Part shown: piece after piece, positions 33,214 through 43,854 of the stretch
Numbering within the stretch: the stretch's first letter is position 1
How the letters are laid out: each line of letters opens with the position of its first letter
Assembly (NCBI GenBank): GCA_036852015.1
Contig: JAANDG010000037.1
Location: 1-64,000, forward strand
Origin: Pelodera strongyloides
Lineage: Eukaryota > Nematoda > Chromadorea > Rhabditida > Rhabditidae
Reading direction: 5' to 3'
Length of the DNA: 64,000 nucleotides
Program-made: the position numbers and the translations under genes
Notes under the pieces: generated by a model
Databases searched by the model: none
Seen by the model: the letters and a program-made list of their open reading frames with translations, nothing else
Told to the model about the DNA's origin: nothing

Positions 33214-33775
33214 AAACAACAGTAATTATGCAAAAGTTTATTCGAAAGTACTGGGCTTTTAGGTGGGTGGTGTCGGCTGTTGTGTGTATGTGCTATGCGT
33301 TGTCTTCTTTAGTCCTGCGCGTGCTTCCGTTCACTTGTCCCGCTTCGATCGTGCTTCGTAGCTCTTCCGATGGTTGACCTCGATCCCGTAATATTCACTG
33401 GTTACCTAGAAAACAAACGCGCTACCGCGCGCTCTGTGATTCCGTGAACCTAACGATCTGAATTTGTGTTGCTTGGGAAAAACTCCTTATTAACATGACG
33501 TTGCCGACGCGATCCCGATTACGAAGCTGTAAAATACTCGGAAAGTTTCTGAATGCCATTCCAATCTTTCTTATTTACCATTCCATTCGTATCTGGCTTA
33601 ATTTGCTACAAAAGGCGATCGTAACTGCTCTAAGATGATAATCGATGTCCTACAGTCTTATTTATACTCGGCCTGTACCTCTACCTTTGCACTGTGGACA
33701 CTACTAGCCGCTTTTCGTGACTTATTAGCAGTAATATTGCTATAATATCGCAGCTCGTAAACCCATAAATATTTC

Positions 33776-33860
33776 TTAAAGCGAAATGCTAGCCCCTTTG
33801 GAAAATTTGCATACGATAAGCAAATCCTATGTATCCTATGCTAATTTTGTACGATCTACC
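33776..33860. repeat. half copy of TTAA family B
   Basis: TTAAAGCGAAATGCTAGCCCC with the left arm only, broken off after AATTTTGTACGATC. Confidence 0.8.
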
Positions 33861-34028
33861 AGCTAATTTACCACGTCGGCATTTAATGGCGGCGACTTAC
33901 TGGCGGCGACGCCAGTATTCTCCAGCATCTCATGTCTTTGATGCGCCCTCCATGCAAAGCAAAAGGAACCTATCTACAGTTAATTTATGAAATGAAGCTC
34001 ATTAGCAGTTTTAATTTTTAACTAAGTG

Positions 34029-34120
34029 TTAAAGCGAAATACCGGCCGGTTTTTTGGAACACATCGAGTACACCAGCGTTCTTATGTAGCGTATGCAAGT
34101 GGACATAAATTAGAATTAAA
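34029..34120. repeat. half copy of TTAA family A
   Basis: TTAAAGCGAAATACCGGCCGG left arm, no right terminus. Confidence 0.8.
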
Positions 34121-34509
34121 AAATTTGGGTGATCTATGATACTATGACCTACACACACTGTAACTGTATCACAATTACAGTGCGCTCCCAAGTTGTAAGC
34201 CCCTCCAACCAAATAAAGAACATAATAAATTAATTTTTATCTTTTTAAGTGATTTAAATGCACCTCCTCAACTGAATATTTTTTCATTTGAGGAAACTGA
34301 GCAATGAACAAAAGATTTAAAAGATAACTGTTGATACTTGTTGATAACAGTCTTAGCAGCGTCAATATCTAGCGAAAACATAATTTTTCTTATCTTTCTT
34401 CATTTTTAAATTATGTATACATTGACGTTTCCGGAAGAATAGTTCTTTTTTCCCAACTTTTAGATTTTTCAGAATGAATCCTTTTTAATAAATAAAAAAG
34501 TGTTTATGC

Positions 34510-34817
34510 TTAAACGGTCAGGTATTTCAGGTAACCCCTATTTTTGATTACTCCATCTGATTCTCCGCTTCAAATATGTATATGGTAGGAGGTTTTTTTC
34601 CCAAGTTCCAGGCTGAAATTCACGCAGTATTCAGCAAGTTACCATAGCCAGTCATATCCAACAATCTATCGCAGTTGTCACGCCCGTTCGCTCTGATTCG
34701 CGAAAAACGCAATTGCCACGCCTAATATAGCGCAAAAATGGCATCCAACTATATATATTTGAGGCGGAGAATCAGATTGAGTCATCAAAAATATGGAATA
34801 CCTGAAATGGGGGATTT
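34510..34817. repeat. degenerate TTAA family C, copy 3
   Basis: Left TTAAACGGTCAGGTATTTCAGG, right CCTGAAATGGGGGATTTA, inner ATCTATCGCAGTTGTCACGCCC. Ends about 50 bp before the ATG of the gene at 34870. Confidence 0.7.
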
Positions 34818-34869
34818 AGATATTCTTTTCGAATAATGTCTTTTAAATTTCCAAATAATTCAACAGTGA

Positions 34870-37800
34870 ATGTCTGATTCAACCTCCATGACACAAGGCA
34901 ACACTGCAGAAGATTCCGTTGGATACGAATCGTACGAGAATAGTACTGTGGACGCAACAGTTCCCCACGAACCGGCAGTCTTAACTGTTCGTGAACAAGT
35001 AAAACAGGTCCAAGCGGAACTTCAGAGCAGAACCTTCTTCAGACGCTACTTCGGGGTATGCATTTTTTCTCTAACTTTTCTACAAATTTCGCTCTATTTC
35101 ACTTAATTTCATACGAATGTTGGAAAGCAATCAAGTAATTTATCGAAGTTCCGCAATTTCAGCCTCATCCTGTTTCACATTTTCCACCGTTAGCTGTACT
35201 GGTTGTGATTCGGCAGCTTGTCTGGAATATATGCCCAACTGTGCAAGGAGCGGTTATTTTGTATGTCTTTATGTATGCGTATCGCAACCATCTGGTGCTA
35301 CCCGAAGTAATGGACGCTGGTTAGTCTTTTAATGGGAAAATTGTATACTATATCAGAAAAAAATAGCGGCTACAAAAGACAGTTCAACTATGGACAGCTG
35401 CTACAAAAAGTGACAAGTTCGTTATACGAATACCAATAACGTACTCTGAAGAAGAACCAAAATAATTAGCAAATAAAACATAAGCATATTATTGTGTATT
35501 ATTGAACAAGAACGCTGTCGCCGCCTGAGGCGACTTTCCATTTGTTCCATAAAATGGGCATACTTATATGAAACGTCTGAAACGCGTTGTCTATAGTTAA
35601 TGTAATAAGACTCATCGGTTATTGGCGTTGCGAAAAGTTGGTCTAATGTCAACCGCCTGAAACGTAGAAAAATAAATGACAGCTCTTTGGCTTGGGCAAG
35701 CGTCGATTGTCCTTTCATACCCGAAGTGGACGTTAGATATTCTAATTTTCTTTGTCGAACCCGCTACAAACCAATCCTACTCCTCTTTATGTAAAAAGAT
35801 GTTTCACTTTTTGCAGGTGCTGCGTGAATTGGCCTCATTTTGTAGCGACTTTTTTCTGATAGAATAGGTAATTAACTAACTCCCCAATTCTTTATTTCTG
35901 CAGGAAAATTGTTCATCACGAGTAATTTTATCTGTCACATACCAAATACATTTTTTGCCAATCATACACCTCCTTGGCGTTACAACAGTAACAATTCGTT
36001 GAGGTGGATATTACTTCTTGTGCAGGTGAGTTTTTACTTGCGTGACCAAATAAATAAATTAGTATTCCAATTGTTTAATTTACCCCCGTCCCACAAAAAT
36101 AAGCTTTTCGGTGCTGTTCCCGTAAAAAGTGCCAGTATCAGTTATCAAAAAAGCCGCAGAATTTTAGAAATCAAAACGATTTTTGTAGAACACACATTTG
36201 GGAGATTCCGAGAATATCCTCCAAGCAGATAATTTCCTCAAAAAAACACACGTTCAAAATGTGTTTAAAGCGAAATGCCAGCTCCTTTGGAAAATTTGCA
36301 TATGATAAGCAAATCCTATGTATCCTATGCTAATTTTGCGCGATCGTCCACGGCTATCGCGCAAAATTAGCATAGGATACATAGGATTTGCTTATCATAT
36401 GCAAATTTTCCAAAGGGGCTAGCGTTTCGCTTTAAACAATTAGTTTATGAGATGCTCCAGGGTATTTTCGACGAAGGATCGGAACCTTGGAATTATGAAA
36501 GTTTCCTCTCAGAAGATAGATTTCGTTTAGATGATTCCAATTTTCTTGTACGTGTTTTATATCACGGTTCTACTGGTAACTCTAGGTGAGTAGAGTTTTT
36601 CTTGTCTGATCAGTTCAGTTCAGTCAGTTCAGTGGAAAAATTGACCTGACTAGCAATAAGATCCCATTAGCCTTGTATGCACACATACACAGTGAAAGAA
36701 TGATCTCCATCATCACATCGAAAAAAAAGGTTTGATAAAAAAAAATAACTCGGCGTAGAAAATTGTGGCCATTCTATCGCCAGGTTGTTCTGTAGTTAAC
36801 TATTAGTGGGTGTATAAATGCGAGAAAAGTTAAGGTTAGAAGTCGCCAATTGTGAGGGCTAATCTATCATACTGCTTTTTGACTAGAAATGAAATTCTGT
36901 TGAATCAAAGATAGTTTTACGAGCTTAAACGAGGTAATTCGCTGAGGAGATATATGGCTATTTTCTTGCTTGATTTCCGCGAGTGATGATAATGCGCAAA
37001 AGGTAAGGTGTAAACAAAACGAAGAGTTGGCAGGGAAAATATATTGAATACCTCGACGCACATAGTAATATGCGCATATTGCGCTGGAAATAGTGAAAAG
37101 TTGTGATACGCCCCATGCAAGTTACGCATGAAAACTGATCTGTTTAGCGAAAAATGTCTATTACTACATCTATGTGACTGCAGATATAATAATTGCTATA
37201 TCCCTGGGATTGTTCGAGCGCTTTCTCTCATGCGCACTCATATTCTACGTCAGATTTTGGGTTTGTTGAATCCGCTTTACTTCAAACAGTTTTTTTTTAA
37301 GTTAATCTTAGTTACATTGAATGAAGCAGAACTAACTACTATCTTTGCTCGACGGCTCGAAAACATAGAAATGCACTTTGATTGTTTTCTAGGCCGCGAA
37401 TAAAACCTACAAGAAAGCGCTTCAAACGGTTATTTTCCTCGATTGTTCACCTTACGAAGTACCCGGGAATCAGACGAATGAGGTTTGTTGCTGTATCGAT
37501 CTTTTTATTTAATTAATTTTTACTTGACTTTTGTGGGGCCCACAAGAATAAACACTCACAGTATGCGAACTATTTCAGGTGATAATTAGAAGCGCTAGCA
37601 CACTACATCTTACAGCCTACGCATTTTTCTTGTTCTAACTATTGTATAATTACCAATCGATCACACATTAGCAATTGGCGGTAGACATAGTAATTAGCGG
37701 TAGACATAGCAATTAGCGGCAGACATACCGTACGATTGCACTTCAACCGGGAATGATTGATTTCAGCAACCGGAACTACCGTCAATAGAAACAGAAGAAC

Positions 37801-38699
37801 AAGAAAACAGACAACAGGTTACTGTCTATGTATTTGTTCGGTTGTTAACCAACACACCGCTGAGGGATGAGTAGTTTGCTTGGACTTTTCCTAATGTAAG
37901 TGAGAAATTTATTTTTAATATAATAAACAATTTTAGGCTGCACCTCGAATGCCTGAAACGATGCCACCCAATGCAGGGGACACCAATGCCGCCACCCAAG
38001 TCCTTTCTACTTTTTTCTAATATCTGATTTTTGAAAACGTTTTATAAGGATTCCAAGCCTACAGGCAGAGCGAGCAGGCAAATGGGAAACTTGTCTTATG
38101 ACAACCGTCGAACTTTCAGATCGAATTCTCACCCAGAGCATTCTTCATTTTAATCGTACAGAATTTAAACACATAGTAGTGTAGGACAACTCCACGTGAC
38201 ACCGACTTATTTCAGAGAAGAGTTGAAATGCCGGTAGTTGCACCGCATTCAGAACCACAGCTGACACCGTCTGACACAATGAACACTAAAGTTACGGACG
38301 ATATGGTACTTCTTTCTTTGTCATATGAACGGGTTTTATTTTTTTACCAGACGGCTATCGCCGCCTAGGGCCTAAGGCGACTTCCAATACATAGGCGATA
38401 GTTCAAAGCCACACAAAAATTGGCATACTTATATGAAACGTCTGAAACATATACTAATTTTTTCTTGTTTTGGAGTTGCGAAAAGTTGGACTGTGTATAC
38501 TATTTATACATTATACCAAATCCTTGAAACGTAGTATGTATTTCGCTTCCGACATCAGGACAAATAAACCTTTCTCCTTTATATAATAAGATTGTTCGCA
38601 AAAAAAGCATCCAATATTTTCTGAGTAATGGGAACTCAGTTACACTTTTCCTTTTAGGTCAGGCCATATGGTTACGTCTACCAAGAAGTCCACTTCTGA
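34870..38699 (+). CDS. multi-pass membrane protein with Pro/Met-rich tail, gene 1, right copy
   Basis: Exons 34870-35055, 35163-35319, 35904-36025, 36531-36585, 37148-37260, 37393-37482, 37767-37817, 37937-37999, 38216-38305, 38658-38699; 322 residues, all phases closing. The N-terminal region has TVREQVKQVQAELQSRTFFR, hydrophobic segments LAVLVVIRQLVWNICPTVQG.., MIPIFLYVFYITVLLVTL and IIIAISLGLFERFLSCALIF, then FLDCSPYEVPGNQTNE and a tail with RMPETMPP and RRVEMPVVAPHSEP. Five exons match the left copy in length exactly and the first and third differ by one and three codons. One extra terminal exon (VRPYGYVYQEVHF) has no counterpart found in the left copy. Topology is probably three or four passes with a cytoplasmic tail. 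Family unrecognised. Next gene starts 257 bp downstream on the same strand. Confidence 0.85.
35510..35657 (+). repeat. dispersed repeat D, partial copy
   Basis: ACGCTGTCGCCGCCTGAGGC..CATACTTATATGAAACGTCTGAAACG as in the copy at 38351; 3' end missing. In an intron of membrane gene 1. Confidence 0.6.
36265..36435. repeat. TTAA palindromic element, family B, copy 4
   Basis: TTAAAGCGAAATGCCAGCTCC to GGGGCTAGCGTTTCGCTTTAA; almost perfect arms. In the intron before the exon at 36531. Confidence 0.9.
38351..38594 (+). repeat. dispersed repeat D, full copy
   Basis: ACCAGACGGCTATCGCCGCC to CTCCTTTATATAATAAGATT. In the last intron of membrane gene 1. Confidence 0.8.
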
Positions 38700-38955
38700 A
38701 AACTTGGTAGTAGCATGTGATGGTTTATTAATTCAAACTGACAACGAAATAAAGATGTTTTTGAAAACGAAATAAAGATGTTTATGGACGAGTATTTATT
38801 TATTTAACTTTCCATGCGTATTTTCGCTGTTTTTTATTTACTTAAAAATTTCCCTTTATGTCACTTTATGAAGTTTGCTAACAATAAAAAAAAGTCATTC
38901 GGATTTGTGCTTAGGTTGTTTTTCTTCTTGGCATCAGAGTTTCGCATCAAGACCA

Positions 38956-41579
38956 ATGAGCAACGGCAGCACCAAAAGATTGGCAGTAAGTGGTTCCTAT
39001 ATTTCATTTTTTTCCCAATGTTCAAAAAATATGAAAATCGGATTAATCGGATACTGGCCTTTCTCATAAATTAACAACCTCCGCTACGTTTTATTTGCAG
39101 AAAATGCTGTTTTTCGGCGAGTCAACCTTACAAGCTCAAATATTGAAACACATCATTTGTACCCTTTTCCCCATGGTGCAGGGAGGTTGTGTTGCATATA
39201 CCATAACAGATATGATCAGAAGACCAACAACAAAGGCAACCAAGACAAAATATCTGGTCATGGGTAAGAAGAAAAAGCAAAGAGTTTAACATTTGAATTT
39301 TTCCTATCACCAAACGTCTATATGCAAAAAAAAAGAAACAGGCCAGTTGCAATGGATCAATCTGATTTAGATAAATTACAGTAATAGCAACAGCGAATAG
39401 TAAAAAGCAGCCGGGAAAGAAATAGTAGTTTAGTGCCGCCAGAGTTCTGCGGATATGCCAAGAAAAGAGCAATCACGAATAATTACGGAGGCATTTTTCC
39501 TACCATTTCAGAATGGATTGGTTTGTTGTTTGCTTGCATTGGTTGGATTCTAAACACATTGATAATCAACAATTCCTTGATGAGATCTGGACGTAGACAT
39601 CAAGCTTCAATTGCAGTTATAGTTGGACAGGTAGGGTAGGGTGTGTAACTAATCATATTAAAAGAAGCATAGTAGATAGTACCGTCTTTATAAAGCCTTC
39701 CTGGACGAAAACTTTTTGCAGTTTCTTCCTGCCATTCCATGGGCTTTATATGGAATAGGACTGGCATTGGGTGAGCCCTTTTCTGCGGTTACATATAGGT
39801 AGTATTTAGTTAGTAGTGTAGTAGTAGTTATTTGTTAGTAGTAGTTAGTAGGCCGAAACGGGGTATCATGTTAGAACATGATGCAATATTCACTTTTTTC
39901 ACACTCGTCATCAAGACTGCCTTATATTGATTAATACTCGCAATCTGCACATTATCTTTAGAGCAATCGTTCGTAGTGAGTCACAAGACTCCTGCATCTG
40001 TGGAAGTTTCCATTATCGAACTGTTTGCCAACTTATGTGTACTCGCATATTGGAGAACGGTGATGCTTCGAAATAATCATCAATTGGTCATTTATTACGC
40101 GTGTGTAAACGACTTAAAAGAAGATGTTTTTAAATGTATTATACAAGCATACAAGCTGTGAATTATATATAACAAAACGTGCAAAACTTACTAGTGTCCA
40201 TGAATTCGGTTGAAATAATATTGTAATGTGTGCTTTTTGGAACTGTAGCATTTTGTGTTTATTCCAGTGTATTATAAAATCGAAGAAGAAGAGAAATCCG
40301 TTCATAAAAAAGGAAGTTGAATCTAATGATTATGTAGGCCCAACTGATGGTTATGAAGCACCGGACTCGCCTGGATACCAAGTTTGCTCATGTTACATTC
40401 TTTTCGTAGATTATCCTAATATGCAGACCACTTTCTGTTCATCATTTGACGCACACCTTGGTGTTATTTAATTAATAAATAGGCCAAGGTAAGGTAAAAA
40501 GGTAAAAGCTAAGGTTATGCGAACTAGTTTGGACGAACTACTAGGTCTGATTGGTTTGGATGGAAACAAAATGTTGTATGTGTTTCAGGTCCCAGCCGTT
40601 GGCCGAGATAACACATCTAGAATGGTAAGCCATTGTATTGTTCTTGCGCTGTCAACCCTAAATAGTAAAGAATTAATTAATTTAAAAAAAATATGTTCTA
40701 GGAATAATGTATGGTCATTGCAAATTTTACAATGTAATGATCGAAGCGCATACAAAAACCTAGAAAGTTCAATGTGTTTCAAATTGGAGTTTTGTTTTCC
40801 AGCAGCCGACTATGCCACACACTTTACCCCCAAATACAATCGGTAACAATGGGGATATGGTTCGTTTCTAATAACCACTTAACATTTAAAATTTTGTCAT
40901 TTTTGTCGACTGACAAAAAAGGAACATTTAGAAAAGATTGTGCGGCGGGCTGTCACTTCAAATGCAGAGTAGAGAAAACATTTTCTGAATGAATTTCAGA
41001 ATCTGGCTGAAATGCCTTCACTTGGCCCGCCCCTAGATGATAATGCAATTGAATCTGACGTGGAAGTCCATCACTATGAGGACAATTATCAATGTTCATC
41101 TGCGGAAAACAGAGGAAATCCAGACCGAGGGGTAATTTTATAGTACTTCTTATTCTGATACTTTACGTATGACATAAATTACGCATCTGGACACGTGGTC
41201 ACTTTTTGTGCATATGCAATGAATTTTAGTTTCAGCTCCGTTTTCTTAATTTCAATTTCTGGTTGCTTTTGTATTCACTAATACAACGTTTATGATAGCC
41301 TTGCAAATCAAATGTCTGATTTTGCTTATAATATGAATGATTTACAAAAAACGGAAATCCAGAGAACTGCGGAAATGCCCGTACATGGACCACCTTCCGA
41401 GGGGATTTATAAAAGCAAGGAGAAACTCGAGTCAGAGGCATGTATTTACTGTCTTCAGTTTTCACGAATTATACTGTAAAAACACATTGTTTCATATTAT
41501 ATATGCAAATCAAGTCTCATCTCACACTACTGAACAGGCTGGTAATGTTATCTTTCAGGAACAAAGCGTTTACCAATGA
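38956..41579 (+). CDS. multi-pass membrane protein with Pro/Met-rich tail, gene 2, right copy
   Basis: Exons 38956-38985, 39101-39263, 39512-39630, 39722-39770, 39962-40059, 40268-40381, 40589-40624, 40803-40859, 41000-41131, 41363-41437, 41559-41579; 297 residues. Exon structure is the same as in the left copy (15234-18203), with high identity in the first membrane segment (KHIICTLFPMVQGGCVAYTI) and in GWILNTLIINNSL and LPAIPWALYGIGLAL. The tail carries NPFIKK, NDYVGPTDGYEAPDSPGYQ, MPHTLPPN, NLAEMPSLGPPLDD and RTAEMPVHGPPSEG. Exon 10 seems to use a GC donor (GAG|GCATGT), because the next exon only fits in phase 0. Function unknown; the repeated acidic/Pro/Tyr motifs look like protein-binding sites. 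Confidence 0.85.
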
Positions 41580-41873
41580 AGACCATTATCGCCTCACTTT
41601 GGTATTGTATGTCGGATATAGAAAATCGTACTTTCCAATGTGAAAAAATAAAAGAGATTTTTGGTGTGTGTTCTGTCTTCTGAAGATATTTATGAAAATA
41701 AATAATTTATGGAGTCGACCACGTAACATAAGGAAATGGCAGGGCTTCAATTAGTCATGCCCAAAAATGGATTGAATTTCTGAGTCATTACTGTATGTCA
41801 GGGTGTTTTGGATGTCCAGGATGTTTGTGGATGTCCGAGACGTCACAGATGGTTTTTGGATGTTTTAGATGTC

Positions 41874-42291
41874 TTAAAGGGTCAGGCCCATTTCAAATGA
41901 CCCCTATTTTTGATGATTCCATCTGATTCTCCATGTCAAATATAGTAGGATGTAATATTTTTCTAATTTTCAAGCGCAAAATTCACACACTATTCAGCAT
42001 TTTACCGTGGGCAGTCATACCCAACTATCTATCGCAGTTGGCACGCCCATTGGCGCTTATTGGCCAATATCGCAATTGCCACGCCCAATATAGCATATTG
42101 CCCAATTAGCGCGAAGGGGCGTGACAACTGCGATAGATAGTTGGGTATGACTGGCAATGGTAAATTGCTGAATGCTGCGTGAATTTTGCGCTTGAAAATT
42201 GGAAAAATATCGTATCCTACTATATTTGACACGGAGAATCAGAAGGAATCACCAAAAACAGGGGTCATTTGAAATGGGCCTGACCCTTTAA
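41874..42291. repeat. TTAA palindromic element, family C, copy 2
   Basis: TTAAAGGGTCAGGCCCATTT to AAATGGGCCTGACCCTTTAA; about 418 bp, arms near-perfect. Confidence 0.95.
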
Positions 42292-42477
42292 CCAGTAAGC
42301 CCAGAATGCAAAATATCAACATTACAATCCACTTTTAGTGAGGAGTATAATATATACTCGTAACGCATTATCCTTGAATGGATTCCTTTGCGCACCCTTG
42401 CCATGCAAATTTGGTGATTTCCATGCGAGTTTATGCCATAAATAGAGTGGGTTGGTAGACTTCAGCCATCAGACAAG

Positions 42478-43084
42478 ATGGCCACTAAACAAGTATACGC
42501 TGAACCCACCAATATTGCACTTGGAGTCGGTTGGTCTTTTGTTTTTGTTTATTTATCCTCCAGTCCTCCACCAAGTTGCAACTTTTGTGTTCATTATCCC
42601 AATATTTCAGGTGCTTCTGAGAAATTCCGTCTCAAGAACCCCAACAAGGAAAAGTACATCTACAATGTGAGTAGACTTCGTCCGCCGATACCGTATACTC
42701 CACCCCATATGAACAAAAACGAATTACTGTATCTGAATATTTTCATGATTACGGTATTTCAGGTCGCCCTGTCTGATCCTTCCAGCTACGTGATCAACAT
42801 TCCCCCGTATGAGGTGGTGCCCATGGGAGAAAACATTCCCGTCGAAATCACGCGTACTGTAAGTTTATTTATTACCGTAACTATATACTGTAACTATATA
42901 CTGTAACTGGTCATATATGGATTACAGTAATACTGTAATACTGTAATTAATTATTCAGGCTGCTGGTGGCCCATGCACCGTAAACTTCAAGATCTTCAAG
43001 TTCCTGCCTCAATTCCCCCATTTCGAAATCGCCGAACTCGGCCAGCCGATCTTCACCTTCTCCCTGACTGTCAACCCGAAATAA
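42478..43084 (+). CDS. small MSP-domain-like protein (probable sperm protein)
   Basis: Exons 42478-42529, 42611-42666, 42763-42858, 42959-43084; 109 residues. Length and the order of beta-strand-like segments (YAEPTNIALGVG, FRLKNPNKEKYIYN, YVINIPPYEVVPMGENIPVE, ITRTAAGGPCTVNFKIFKF) resemble the MSP/SSP immunoglobulin-like fold of nematode sperm proteins; ITRTAGG-type turns are shared with the SSP group and the neighbour at 47743. Sequence is well diverged from canonical MSP. A weak TATA-like CATAAATAG lies about 40 bp upstream. Spliced genes fit SSP-like rather than the intronless-type MSP genes. Confidence 0.6.
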
Positions 43085-43854
43085 GAATAAAGAAGAACAA
43101 GTTAATCAAAATGGATTATCACCCAACAACCATATCCACTTTCACACATTTCTATTCAATTTCTAGCAATAAATTCGGCATTTATTTTTGTTTGGCTTCT
43201 TGCTGTCAGTGTGGTCTAAAATAAAATGTGTTTCCATTGGTCATTCGTGTTTTGTGAAGCTGCTTACCAGTAGTTGAGTTTACCTTATTTAACACAAGGA
43301 CACTTGGTCTGCTGCCCTGTTTTTGTCTTCCCTTTTTAGTTCTAGGATCATTCAAGAGCATGTTTTTGCCTGTTTATTACATTCCGCAAAACTGCTCGTC
43401 ACCCTAGAACTATATCGCATTCTGAATATACGTTTCAGACCATTATTAAAAATGCACGCTTTCGAAGGTGAGCGTCTTTTACAAAATCATGGAATGTACG
43501 TTTCCAATTCATCGTAATAAGTATCCTTCCACAATACAAAATATCGCCATACAGTAAGCGATGTAGTCACAGATATGTAGTCACAATCACAGTCGATCAC
43601 AATCACAGTCGATCACAATCACAGTCAATCACAATCACAATCACGATCACAACGATGTAATTAATCACAGAGTCAAGATTGTTACAATAGATGGATTGAA
43701 AAATAATTTCAGTAAAACTATTCAATAAATCGTTTCAGTCCAATAAATTTCTATTCAATAAATCATTACAATAAAACGAGTAGCAAATGCACATTTCATA
43801 GTAAAACACTTTTCAAAGATTATTTATTTTATAGAATAAAAATCCTCGGAGAGT
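43085..43854. other. intergenic, includes GATCACAATCACAGT tandem repeat
   Basis: A 15-bp repeat, GATCACAATCACAGT, runs at 43579-43650. No gene seen elsewhere in the gap. Confidence 0.7.

Larger units (their letters stand above)
29900..33775. other. long stretch without a supported gene
   Basis: Holds microsatellites (30294, 31411), inverted-repeat elements (30973, 33093) and scattered short open frames. An 83-codon frame from 32552 follows a TTTCAG acceptor and could be an exon, and 31563-31775 is open on both strands, but neither has a partner exon or recognisable domain. Confidence 0.5.

Noticed and set aside
42478..42906. Single 142-codon frame read straight through
   Set aside because: Reads through two introns with good GT/AG sites; the spliced 109-residue model is phase-consistent and MSP-like.
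43579..43650. CRISPR-like array
   Set aside because: Simple 15-bp tandem repeat without unique spacers, in a eukaryotic genome.
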